64,000 nt of DNA, from the NCBI RefSeq assembly GCF_013177315.1, contig NZ_CP053661.1:2852001-2916000 (forward strand), in the 5' to 3' direction. The notes under the pieces are model-generated. The model did not search any database and was not told where the DNA came from. It was given only the letters and a program-made list of their open reading frames with translations. This DNA comes from Thermoleptolyngbya sichuanensis A183. Lineage in GTDB: Bacteria > Cyanobacteriota > Cyanobacteriia > Elainellales > Elainellaceae. Of this stretch, positions 33,749-42,177 are shown one piece after another (within the stretch, counting starts at the first letter, position 1; each line of letters starts with the position of its first letter). A program made the position numbers and the translations under genes.

Positions 33749-33853
33749 ACCCGTCTAGACCCGTCGTGCGACGCATTTTAAGGGCATCTCAAGGGCGTTT
33801 CAAGGGGTTGCACAGTGGTGGCACGAATTTCAAATTTTGCTGATTCTTGATCG

Positions 33854-36800
33854 CTAATTGCGTTTGCAAATCGAGGAGCGATCGCCCTGCTTTTGGCGCA
33901 TTTGCACATAATCCCGAACCCATTCACACCCCGCGTTTAGGATCTGTTCCGTATCGAATACCCGATCGAGTTGCCAGAGAATCACCAAATTATCCAATCC
34001 CGCAGACGCGAGCAGTGCTTTCTGATTTGCAGCAGCAGGATAAAACGCCACATCTAGCGCTCGCTCTTCATGTCCTTCTAGCGTGTGCAATAGCGTTCCG
34101 TCTAGCTTCCAAAGTTTAATCGTTTTATCCCAACTGGCAGAGGCAATGACCGTGCCCCACTCTGCGGGAAGTCCAGCATCTGCGGGAATAAAGGTGAGCG
34201 CATTGACGCGATCGCCATGTCCTTTTAGCGTGTGAATCAGCGTTCCATCTAGCGACCACAGCTTGATCGTATTGTCTTCACTAGCAGTTGCCACCATTTG
34301 CCCATCTGGGCTAAAGGCTACATCCCAAATGGTGTCTTCATGACTGCTCAGCGCCCGCTGCGGCTGAGGCGAAAACTGCCCATTGGCGTTGCGTCGCCAC
34401 AGGTAAAGGATCTGATCTCGACCACCAACGGCCAGCCATTGATTGTCGGGACTATAGGCAACTGCATTGAGGCGATCGCTGAGTTTGTCCAACGACGGTT
34501 CAGCGCTTCTCTTGAGGATTTGAATTAAGGTGCCATCCAACTGCCACCGTTTGATAGTGCCATCCCAACTCACAGATGCAACCTCGGTGCTGCTGGGGTT
34601 AAACGCCACATCAAATGCTGTTTCCCGATGGGCATTGATCGTTTGGATGAGGGTGCCGTCTGGGTTCCAAAGCGCCAGGGTACCGTCGTTGTGGGCAGTG
34701 ACCATCATTTGCCCATCTGGACTGGTGTCAACAGCCCAAACTTCTCCACGGGCAGCGGTCAGTGTTTGCAATAGTTGCCCCTGAGGTGTCCAGCGTTTAA
34801 TCGTGCCGTCGGTGCTAGAAGACCACACAACTGGTTCCGCCACCGGAGCAGCAGTGCCGCGATTGGTGCCGCGATTGGGTGCAACCGTGACGCTCCACAC
34901 AGAGGCGCGATGGCCCCGAAAGACCGTCGTAAAGCGAGAGGACAACTGCCAAACTCGAACCAGGTCATCTTCTCCCCCGGAAATCAGGCGATCGCCATCC
35001 GGGCTAAACGCCAGCGCCAGCGTGCCGCTAGGATGCCCTGGAAGCGATCGAATCACCGTTCCTTCTAGATTCCACAGTTTGATGGTATTGTCCCAACTGC
35101 CCGATGCCAAGGTTTGCCCATCGGGGCTAAAGACTAAATTCCCCACCGCCTTGCGATGCTCGGACGTGGTGTTGAGTAAGGTGCCATCCAGGTTCCACCA
35201 GAGGATGTTGCCATAGGAATCGCCCGCCACCAGCCTTGTCCCATCGGGGCTAAAGGCAACGCTCAGGAGTCGATTTTCCCCGTCGGTGGAAGGCGTGGGA
35301 TTGCGGAAGGTGCGACGGGGAGTGCCGTCTAGATCCCACAGCATCACCGTGTTGTCGGCACTGGCAGAAGCGAGCGATCGCCCATCCGGGCTAAATACCA
35401 CCTTCCAGATGACGCCGCGATGTCCGCTCAAGGTGCGGACGAGTTTGCCGTCGGTGTGCCAGAGTTTGATCAGCTTGTCGTTGCCGGCTGAGGCAATCCA
35501 CTGTCCATCGGGGCTAATCGCCACCGACAGCACGCGATCTGGGTGCCCTTTGAGCGTTGCCACGGGTGTGCCATCTGTGCGCCACAGCCGCATGGTGGCA
35601 TCGTCCATTGCCCCCACCAGGGTTTGACCATCGGGGCTGAAGACAACCTCCCGCGCCTTTTCTGGAATCGTGTTCAAAGTCGTCCCGTTGGGTTTCCAGA
35701 GGACAATAGTAGACTGATCATAGGTTGCGGCAATGCGCTGACCATCAGGACTGATCGCCAATCCCCGCACTCGTCCTTTGTTGGCGTTCAGGCGATGGCG
35801 CTCAACCACTTGAACGGTGATGCGGTGCAGTTCTCGCTCAACTTGGGTCGCTAGTTCGGCGGGCACCCGGCCGATCCGGTCTAGCTGCGTATAGGCTTGA
35901 ATCGACGTGACGAGTGCATCCAATCGATTGCCCGAAGCAAATTGGGCCTCGGCGATGTTGGCGATCGCCTCGATTTCGCGCAGCGAGGCCTGACGTTTTT
36001 GGGCAGCGGCATAAAGCCCCAAGCCACTGGCAATCACAAATGCAGTGCTGATCGTGCCCAAGAGCCAGCGCTGCAATCGCAGACGCTTCTCCACTTCGCG
36101 CAGTCGTCGATTTTCCTCTTCCCGTTTGAGCGTGTCGAGGTCAGTGCTGGTGCCAAACCATTTGACGATATTTCCCGCCCCATCGCGAATGGGAATGGCG
36201 CGGTTGAGAAACCAGCGATAGGTTCCCTCACTGTCCATCATCCTGAGCTGAAGTTCATAAGGCTCGCCTGTTTCCAGGGAATGCTTCCAGGCAGCCAAGC
36301 TGAGGGGACGATCTTCGGGATGAACGATATCCAGGCGTTTCCAATCTTGCACATCGCCTAGCGATCGCCCCGAAAAGTCGTTGCCTTGCTGATTTGTGTA
36401 AGATAGCCTGCCGTCGGGTTCCACAATCCACACAATCTGCGGCACCGCTTCTGCCAACTGACGAAAGAAGCGCTCGCTCTCGGCCTTGGCGGTGAGCTGC
36501 TGCTGAATAGACTGCCGCTCAATATCCTGGCTAGCTGCCAAAAATTGATAGTCCAGGTCGCTGAGGCTTTTATTCCTGGCCCATTGCTCTACCTCTAGCA
36601 GGGTTTGCCCTCGCAATAGGCGAGAGTCGTCCTGTCGTCCTGACTCGACCCAGGCATCTAGGTTGACCGAATAGGGACGCAGCCGGTGCAATTGTTGCTC
36701 GACCCAAGCTGGGGTAAACACCTGGCGATAGATGCGGTTTTTGATGGCGAGCTGATTTTCCCGCCGCACCACCAACCCCGACAGCAGCAAGTCGATTTGC

Positions 36801-37807
36801 TCACGACTGTCGTCGGTGTAGACAGGCTTTCCTTGGAGTAGTTGCTGATACAGCCCCAGCAATCGCGCAATGCGGTTTTCGTGCCAAAACAGATGGTCGC
36901 GAATGGTACGCAGGTGGATGGGTTCGTCCTGTGATTCCCAATGGCTGAGGATGTGCGATCGCACGAGTTCTTCGATCCATAGATCAGCCGTGCCCGCAGG
37001 CAACCGCAGCGGCAGCGTTTCCGCCTGTTGCGCCTGTTTGACGACAAGCTGACACAGCTTTTGGGTCAAAAACGGTTGCCCGCCTGTCCAGCTCAAAATG
37101 GCTTGCAGCACTGCTGATGGAGCGTCTACAAACGGCTCTAGTCCCGGCAATAGCGGGGCGCTTTCGGCGAAGGTGAACCCTTCTAGCTGAATCGCCTGAC
37201 CAATGTTGAACGGCGTGAGCTGTTTGTCGGCAATCAAATCGGAGGGGGTGGCGACTCCAAACAGCGCAAAGGTCAGGCGATGATACTGCTCATCGTGCGA
37301 TCGCTGGTTATAGCACGCCCGCATCCAGGCAAAAAACGCATCGGTGGAAAACGGTAGCCCCAGCAGGCTGTCGATCTCGTCAATCAGCACGTAAATGGGG
37401 CGATCGCCCCCCGACGGCAAGATCACCTCTTCCACAAGCTGGCTCAGGCGCTGCATCAGCGGCAGGGCTTCTCGCGCTTTCCACCATTGCAAAAAGTCAA
37501 CCTGCGGCGGCAGTTTCAACCCCTGAATCAGACTGATCCCCACGCCCGCAATCCACTGCTGCTGGGTGAGATCGGTGCCACCCAGGCGCGTCATATCCAG
37601 ATAAATGCAGCAGGCTCCCTCGGCTTGCAGTCGCTCCTTCACCCGCACCAGCAGCGACGATTTCCCCATTTGGCGCGAACTAAAGACGTAGCAAAACTCG
37701 CGCGATCGCAATGCGTCGTACAAATCTGTATCTGCCTGGCGCTCCACATAATTGGGAGCGTTGGCATGGAGGCAGCCGCCAACTTTAAAGCGTGGGGACG
37801 TAATCAC
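33854..37807 (-). CDS. AAA-like ATPase-PAS-membrane-WD40 protein (1317 aa)
   Basis: Residues 10-380 are an AAA_35-like STAND ATPase with Walker A SSRQMGKSSL at 43-52 and Walker B IYVLIDEID at 138-146. Residues 445-560 are a PAS domain (VPQIVWIVEPDGRLSYTN, WFGTSTDLD). A short coiled coil leads to one membrane helix at 581-602. From about residue 690 there are 14 WD40 repeats, each ending in a DxTIKLW-like motif, enough for two seven-bladed propellers. Such proteins link signal perception to an oligomeric switch, but no effector domain is visible. The gene lies 78 bases downstream of a second AAA-like gene on the same strand and probably shares its transcript. Confidence 0.9.
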   Translation of the reverse strand: MITSPRFKVGGCLHANAPNYVERQADTDLYDALRSREFCYVFSSRQMGKSSLLVRVKERLQAEGACCIYLDMTRLGGTDLTQQQWIAGVGISLIQGLKLPPQVDFLQWWKAREALPLMQRLSQLVEEVILPSGGDRPIYVLIDEIDSLLGLPFSTDAFFAWMRACYNQRSHDEQYHRLTFALFGVATPSDLIADKQLTPFNIGQAIQLEGFTFAESAPLLPGLEPFVDAPSAVLQAILSWTGGQPFLTQKLCQLVVKQAQQAETLPLRLPAGTADLWIEELVRSHILSHWESQDEPIHLRTIRDHLFWHENRIARLLGLYQQLLQGKPVYTDDSREQIDLLLSGLVVRRENQLAIKNRIYRQVFTPAWVEQQLHRLRPYSVNLDAWVESGRQDDSRLLRGQTLLEVEQWARNKSLSDLDYQFLAASQDIERQSIQQQLTAKAESERFFRQLAEAVPQIVWIVEPDGRLSYTNQQGNDFSGRSLGDVQDWKRLDIVHPEDRPLSLAAWKHSLETGEPYELQLRMMDSEGTYRWFLNRAIPIRDGAGNIVKWFGTSTDLDTLKREEENRRLREVEKRLRLQRWLLGTISTAFVIASGLGLYAAAQKRQASLREIEAIANIAEAQFASGNRLDALVTSIQAYTQLDRIGRVPAELATQVERELHRITVQVVERHRLNANKGRVRGLAISPDGQRIAATYDQSTIVLWKPNGTTLNTIPEKAREVVFSPDGQTLVGAMDDATMRLWRTDGTPVATLKGHPDRVLSVAISPDGQWIASAGNDKLIKLWHTDGKLVRTLSGHRGVIWKVVFSPDGRSLASASADNTVMLWDLDGTPRRTFRNPTPSTDGENRLLSVAFSPDGTRLVAGDSYGNILWWNLDGTLLNTTSEHRKAVGNLVFSPDGQTLASGSWDNTIKLWNLEGTVIRSLPGHPSGTLALAFSPDGDRLISGGEDDLVRVWQLSSRFTTVFRGHRASVWSVTVAPNRGTNRGTAAPVAEPVVWSSSTDGTIKRWTPQGQLLQTLTAARGEVWAVDTSPDGQMMVTAHNDGTLALWNPDGTLIQTINAHRETAFDVAFNPSSTEVASVSWDGTIKRWQLDGTLIQILKRSAEPSLDKLSDRLNAVAYSPDNQWLAVGGRDQILYLWRRNANGQFSPQPQRALSSHEDTIWDVAFSPDGQMVATASEDNTIKLWSLDGTLIHTLKGHGDRVNALTFIPADAGLPAEWGTVIASASWDKTIKLWKLDGTLLHTLEGHEERALDVAFYPAAANQKALLASAGLDNLVILWQLDRVFDTEQILNAGCEWVRDYVQMRQKQGDRSSICKRN

Positions 37808-37885
37808 CAGGGGACGCCTTGATTTGCTGTTGCTTTATTATGAATGACTCCTTGAACCAGGGCGACAACATCTCAGGAAAACGCA

Positions 37886-39271
37886 TCACTCGGTCAGAAT
37901 GTAGCGCTTTAGATAATAGCGATACAACTCACAACTGAGTCGCCAACCGTTGGGCGTTGGAATGACTAATCCTGCGCCTTCTAACTTAAACGCCAGCATG
38001 GGATCTAAAACACTCACGCCTGAAGGCTGAAGCAGAGCCTTCAGCGGCTCCATCGTCCAGGGCAGATCTTGCAGCGAGGCAAACATCGTCTGTAAATATC
38101 TCTGGTATGCCCCTTGAGGCGTTGTAGCGGCCTCCAAAAACGCATCTAACGAAGACGGTTGACGGGCAATGTGGTGAATCGCCAAATGTACCAGGGTAGG
38201 ATGCCCGCCGACCAGCGCCATCAGCCGATTGGCCTCTGCCTCGCTCCAGGATAGAGCATACCGTTGCGCTAGCTCCAGCACTTGATTGGGGGTGAATTCG
38301 GGCAGTGCCAGCGGCAGCCCAACATTAAACGGTAAAAAGATGATGTCGAGCAGCAAATAGCGGTCGGTGGCATAGGTGACGACGAGGCGCAGGTGTTGCC
38401 AGACGGCATCATGTCCGGCTTCCTCATGCCAGGAGCGCAGCAGAGGCAAAAAAGCCTGCGCAGTTGCAGGATGGGCAAACACGCGATCGATTGCGTTGAT
38501 CGCCAGCAGCACAGGACGCTGAATCGAAGACAGGAGCTGATTTCGCACATAGAGCGTGGTGCTAAAACTCATGCCGATCGCCTCCCCCCAGGGGTTTTCG
38601 GGGGGCGGCACTAGCCCCAGCTTCATCGCCAGCGACATGCTAAACCATTGCAAAAACTGATTGGGATTTTCCAGAATATCAGTTTCGGCTTGCTGGAGGT
38701 CGATCGAGGCGATCGCATATCCCAACTGCTGAGCCTGATCGAGCATCCGCAGCAGCAGCGACGTTTTGCCAAAGCCAGGCGGCGCTTTGATTCGCACCAC
38801 ACAGCCAACTTGGGTCATTTCGTGAAAAGCTAACGCTTCGATCGGTTCTCGGTAAATGTAGAGCGATGACTGGAGCGGCAAGGGACCGCTGGGATAGCGG
38901 TGGAGCGATCGCCCTAAGGAAACGTCCACTTGCGGTTGGGAAAGCGTTGCTGGATTAAAACCGTCAACCGGCTGGAGGTCGGCATCCGTGAGTGTCAACC
39001 CAAAGGTGTTGAAAATCTTTCGCAGTGTCTTTTGATCTACACCCGCCTGCGCCGCCCACAGCCGACGAATTGACGACGGAGACACGTCCGCCAGATCGCT
39101 CAACGCTTCGGCACTGTAGCGATCGCCGCCGTTTTGCTCTGCCTCGAAACGGGCGATCGCCCCTTGCAAACGACTCAGCCCATAATCACTCAGAACAATC
39201 CCGCGTTTGCGTTTAGCAATTCGCCGTTTTTCAAGATCTTGTTTTTCAGGATCTCGGTTTTCAGGATTCAT
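37886..39271 (-). CDS. HTH plus AAA-like ATPase protein (461 aa)
   Basis: After a charged tail, residues 25-100 form a helix-turn-helix-like domain (LSDYGLSRLQGAIARFE, ALSDLADVSPSSIRRLW) of the kind that precedes AAA-like modules in cyanobacterial vWA-MoxR-associated proteins. An AAA_35-like ATPase follows, with Walker A APPGFGKTSL near 163-172 and a sensor-like VLLAINAIDRV. The last 60 residues look like a winged-helix end. I use the ATG at 39271, preceded by AGGGA. An insertion-sequence remnant and a large inverted repeat lie directly upstream. With the next gene it forms a probable two-gene unit whose biological role is unknown. Confidence 0.82.
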   Translation of the reverse strand: MNPENRDPEKQDLEKRRIAKRKRGIVLSDYGLSRLQGAIARFEAEQNGGDRYSAEALSDLADVSPSSIRRLWAAQAGVDQKTLRKIFNTFGLTLTDADLQPVDGFNPATLSQPQVDVSLGRSLHRYPSGPLPLQSSLYIYREPIEALAFHEMTQVGCVVRIKAPPGFGKTSLLLRMLDQAQQLGYAIASIDLQQAETDILENPNQFLQWFSMSLAMKLGLVPPPENPWGEAIGMSFSTTLYVRNQLLSSIQRPVLLAINAIDRVFAHPATAQAFLPLLRSWHEEAGHDAVWQHLRLVVTYATDRYLLLDIIFLPFNVGLPLALPEFTPNQVLELAQRYALSWSEAEANRLMALVGGHPTLVHLAIHHIARQPSSLDAFLEAATTPQGAYQRYLQTMFASLQDLPWTMEPLKALLQPSGVSVLDPMLAFKLEGAGLVIPTPNGWRLSCELYRYYLKRYILTE

Positions 39272-39289
39272 AGTGTGTCCCTTACCCAC

Positions 39290-39398
39290 GGGAGCATCCC
39301 ACTTTCGCGAAAACAGTGCGAAGGGTGAGAATGGGAGGGTAGCCCCAGGGATGACTCACCATGACACCTGAAGACCAAAAGCGATTGGAAACTTGTAC
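39290..39398 (-). mobile_element. Solo end of an ISKra4-like element
   Basis: From GGGAGCATCCCACTTTCG at 39290 to about 39398 the sequence matches, almost base for base, the transposase-start end of the complete element at 44074-45235. It includes the transposase start as ATG at 39361 (MTPEDQKRLE), then diverges after ACTTGTAC. The rest of the element is gone. The remnant lies 19 bases before the ATG of the HTH/AAA gene. Confidence 0.85.
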
Positions 39399-39407
39399 TA
39401 TTGATTT

Positions 39408-39452
39408 GATTGTGTGTAAATGCGGGGAGAATGCTTGCGTTTACACACAATC
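39408..39452. promoter_or_regulatory. 13-bp perfect inverted repeat between divergent genes
   Basis: GATTGTGTGTAAA (39408-39420) and TTTACACACAATC (39440-39452) are exact inverted copies separated by 19 bases, with two further pairings inside the loop. It lies 22 bases before the secreted-protein ATG and 137 bases before the HTH/AAA gene, as an operator for divergent promoters might. The binding protein is unknown. Confidence 0.5.
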
Positions 39453-39474
39453 TGGACAAACTTGAGATTTAACA

Positions 39475-40122
39475 ATGAAAATTCAGTACCTTCTTGTTGC
39501 AGTAATAGCTGCCGTTGCGTCTGCGATTCCCTTTGCAGCAAAGGCAGATACGGTCGATGCCCGCTGCGATATTTATCCGCGTGGTGAAGATCGGGCTTCG
39601 GCGGTGACGGCCTGCACCTTTTCTCAGCGCCAGGGCAATGTGGGCATTCAATTGCAAGACGGGCGGCGCTATGACCTGACCCCCGTGGGCAGCCAGCCCG
39701 GAAACTATGTGGATCAAAATGGGCAGCCGGCCTATCGGCAATCGGGATTGGGCGATCGCGGTCAAATCTATCGCTTTGCCAACGAGTCGATCTACGTGTA
39801 TTGGGACACGGCGGGCATTCCAGCCGCCAGCGCCAACACTAGCGGCAATCCGGTTACTTACACTACGGTCATTGACTACAACCACATCAACATTCAGATC
39901 ACCGAAGCAGAATTTAACTTCCGGGGCACACTGACCAAGCTGCCAGGGCCCGATTATTCCGGCACCGATGGGCGTGTGCGCGTGGTGCTGACTCCTAGCA
40001 CGGGTCGGGTGCTTGTCTTTAATGAAGTCACCGGGACGACTTTCTACGACTACACCATTCCTCCGGTGTCGGTTGGTGAAGACCCCAGCACCATGTGCGA
40101 TCCGACCCGCGAACCCTGCTAG
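39475..40122 (+). CDS. Secreted hypothetical protein (215 aa)
   Basis: The protein opens with a clear Sec signal peptide (MKIQYLLVAVIAAVASAIP, cleavage after AKA). The mature part is rich in beta-type sequence with Gly, Asp and aromatic residues. It has Cys pairs near each end (ARCDIY, TACTF, MCDPTREPC) that could form disulfides. I do not know the family. It has its own intrinsic terminator downstream and a large inverted repeat upstream, so it is probably a single-gene transcript. Confidence 0.75.
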   Translation: MKIQYLLVAVIAAVASAIPFAAKADTVDARCDIYPRGEDRASAVTACTFSQRQGNVGIQLQDGRRYDLTPVGSQPGNYVDQNGQPAYRQSGLGDRGQIYRFANESIYVYWDTAGIPAASANTSGNPVTYTTVIDYNHINIQITEAEFNFRGTLTKLPGPDYSGTDGRVRVVLTPSTGRVLVFNEVTGTTFYDYTIPPVSVGEDPSTMCDPTREPC

Positions 40123-40141
40123 AAGTTGCTTCATTTATCAA

Positions 40142-40172
40142 AAGTGCTCAGCCTTTGACTGAGCGCTTTTTT
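40142..40172 (+). terminator. Intrinsic terminator of the secreted-protein gene
   Basis: AAGTGCTCAG (40142-40151) pairs with CTGAGCGCTT (40159-40168) with one G-U pair, over a 7-base loop, and continues into TTTTTT. It lies 20 bases after the stop codon. Confidence 0.88.
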
Positions 40173-40299
40173 CTGCTACTTTTTCAGACCTGTTCGCGTC
40201 GGCGTTGCGGAGCAATAACCTGACTCCCAAAACCTGCCCCCTCCTAAAGAACTTGCGAATAAGACAAAATTCATCCTCTAAATTCAGGGTGCGTTTGCC

Positions 40300-40374
40300 A
40301 TGAATGCAGTCCTCGCTTCAAAACCCAAAATTGCGATCGCCGCGGTTTGCCTCTACCAAACTGAGTCATGTTAA
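40300..40374 (+). pseudogene. Possible relic of a CPBP protease N-terminus (24 codons)
   Basis: The frame from ATG 40300 to TAA 40374 encodes a short peptide with the segment VLASKPKIAIAAVCLYQT. This resembles the N-terminus of the CPBP protein at 43617 (LASLSKPKIAILAAFVYT). It stops where that protein's first membrane helix would start. I take it as a leftover of a further copy; the match is short, so confidence is low. Confidence 0.35.
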
Positions 40375-40626
40375 ATCCATCTAACCCGCAGCCCCAGGCT
40401 CCAGACTGTGTTGCCAACTTGCATGCGATCTATGGCCCTCCCAGTCAGGCTGGATTTGGCAGCGCCGTATTCTACGAACCTTTAGACAGTGAACTTCTAG
40501 AGCGTGCAGACGCACTAGAGCAGATGGCGCTTAAACACTATCGATATTTTGTGAGCGACTTCTGGCGGCGATGCGGCGAATCCGCTTGGCTGACTCGTTT
40601 TTTCTATCCATCTAGGAAATACCCCT
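40368..40626 (+). pseudogene. Possible fragment of an unidentified gene
   Basis: A frame opening at ATG 40368 (MLNPSNPQPQAPDCVANLHA) reads plausibly up to the start of the alpha/beta hydrolase gene (ELLERADALEQMALKHYRYF). It then continues as a meaningless shadow of that gene. The first 85 residues could be the start of a lost gene. I do not recognise them. No good ribosome site precedes the ATG. Confidence 0.3.
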
Positions 40627-42147
40627 ATGACTCACTTCTTCACTCGTTTGATCGGATTCACCGCCCTGGGCGTTGCCATCGCCATGGCCAGGCCAGCGAT
40701 CGCCACTCCCCCCACCAGCCCCGCGTGGGAATCTACCGACTGCTCTACCTTTGGCCTGAACGCGCTGCAAAGCGCCATGTCTGACTGTGGCTATGTCACC
40801 GTGCCCGAGCGCCACAGCCAGCCCGATGGGCCGACTATTCAGGTGGCGGTGGTGAGAACCCGCAGCATTGGCAACAACCCTGCCCCCGATCCCTTGTTTA
40901 TCGAAAATGGTGGCCCTGGCAGCACTACCATTAAAACCTTTGCGGTCGATATATTACCCAACCTTCCGGTGTTGCCCGCCTTGCTGCAAGCGCGCGATCT
41001 GGTGTTTGTCGATCAGCGGGGCACTGGGCATTCACGCCCCTTCTTTAACTGCCCCGAGAAAACCGAGCACAATATAGCGGTGGCTCGCGACGAGATCGCC
41101 CCCACCGATACCCAGTGGATGGTGGCCTGCCGCGATCGCAGCCTTGCCGCAGGCATTAACCCCAACGCCTTCAACACCATCGAAAATGCCGCCGATATCT
41201 ATGCGGTGGCCGAAGCCCTGGGCTACGACCAGTTTAATTACTACGGGGTGTCCTATGGCACGCTGCTGGGGCAGTACGTGCTAGAGCAGGCGGAGGAACA
41301 CACCGCCCAGCTCCGCAGTGCGATCCTCGACGGGGTGGTGACGACAAATATCGACTTTAACCTGGCCGCCACCTATACCTTGAGCGGGGCACTGCGCAAC
41401 CTGTTTGCCGCCTGCGCCGCCGATGCCCAGTGTAATCAGACCTATCCCAACCTGGAAACCGTCTTTCTGAGCCTGCTGGATCGGCTAGAGCAAACCCCCG
41501 TGCCGCTGACGCTCAAAATCCCCGACACCGAGGAAACCCTCGAAACTACGCTAGACCGAGACGAATTCTTGATGTTTTTTGAACCCTATATCGCCAACAG
41601 TGGGAATGCCTCAGCCCTGCCCAAGAACATTTATCAGGCGGCTGAGGGAGATTTTAGCTGGGCCGTATCCGAACTCTCGAAGGCGCTCCGGGACGATGAT
41701 AGTGGCACAGGCATGTATCACACGGTGCTCTGTTCGCGGGTCGATTCCATAGCAGTAGATCCGTCTACCGTGTTTCCCGCCCCCTACGAGCAGCTGATCG
41801 CAATCGGGGAGAATGAGAGTGCTTCTTATCAGCACTTCTGCGACCTGCTTCAGGTTGAGCGAGAGCCAGTCTTCGCCTACGACAACACCGAGATTCCTGT
41901 CTTAGTGCTGAATGGCGGCTACGACCCGGTCACGCCCCAACGCTACGGCGAGGCCGTCGCCCGCAATTTCCAGAATGCCCATGTCTACACCTTCCCCGGT
42001 GTAGGTCATGGCTCGATGTTTGCACCAGGGGGCACCCCAGCCGCGACCTGTGTAGAGGCGATCGCCCTCGATTTCCTGGCTGATCCCAATCAACCATCGA
42101 ATCACCGCTGTATTGATGAGGTCAAACCTATTTTCAAGTACGAGTAA
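40627..42147 (+). CDS. Secreted alpha/beta hydrolase with TAP-like C-terminus
   Basis: The 506-residue protein has a signal peptide (FTALGVAIAMARPAIA). The hydrolase core shows the oxyanion HGGPG-like ENGGPGST, VFVDQRGTGHS, and the nucleophile elbow GVSYGT with Ser199. The acid is in NGGYDPVTP and the base in GVGHGSM, both in the C-terminal TAP-like part. Relatives are secreted tripeptidyl or prolyl aminopeptidases. It opens a run of hydrolase and intramembrane protease genes on the same strand. A related gene lies at 48624. The substrate is unknown. Confidence 0.9.
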   Translation: MTHFFTRLIGFTALGVAIAMARPAIATPPTSPAWESTDCSTFGLNALQSAMSDCGYVTVPERHSQPDGPTIQVAVVRTRSIGNNPAPDPLFIENGGPGSTTIKTFAVDILPNLPVLPALLQARDLVFVDQRGTGHSRPFFNCPEKTEHNIAVARDEIAPTDTQWMVACRDRSLAAGINPNAFNTIENAADIYAVAEALGYDQFNYYGVSYGTLLGQYVLEQAEEHTAQLRSAILDGVVTTNIDFNLAATYTLSGALRNLFAACAADAQCNQTYPNLETVFLSLLDRLEQTPVPLTLKIPDTEETLETTLDRDEFLMFFEPYIANSGNASALPKNIYQAAEGDFSWAVSELSKALRDDDSGTGMYHTVLCSRVDSIAVDPSTVFPAPYEQLIAIGENESASYQHFCDLLQVEREPVFAYDNTEIPVLVLNGGYDPVTPQRYGEAVARNFQNAHVYTFPGVGHGSMFAPGGTPAATCVEAIALDFLADPNQPSNHRCIDEVKPIFKYE

Positions 42148-42177
42148 TACCGTTCATCCTAGATCATGAGGTGCCCC

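Noticed and set aside
40627-40784. Continuation of the frame from 40368 to 40784 as a real protein
   Set aside because: Beyond 40627 it overlaps the signal peptide of the hydrolase in another frame and reads as a His/Arg-rich shadow.
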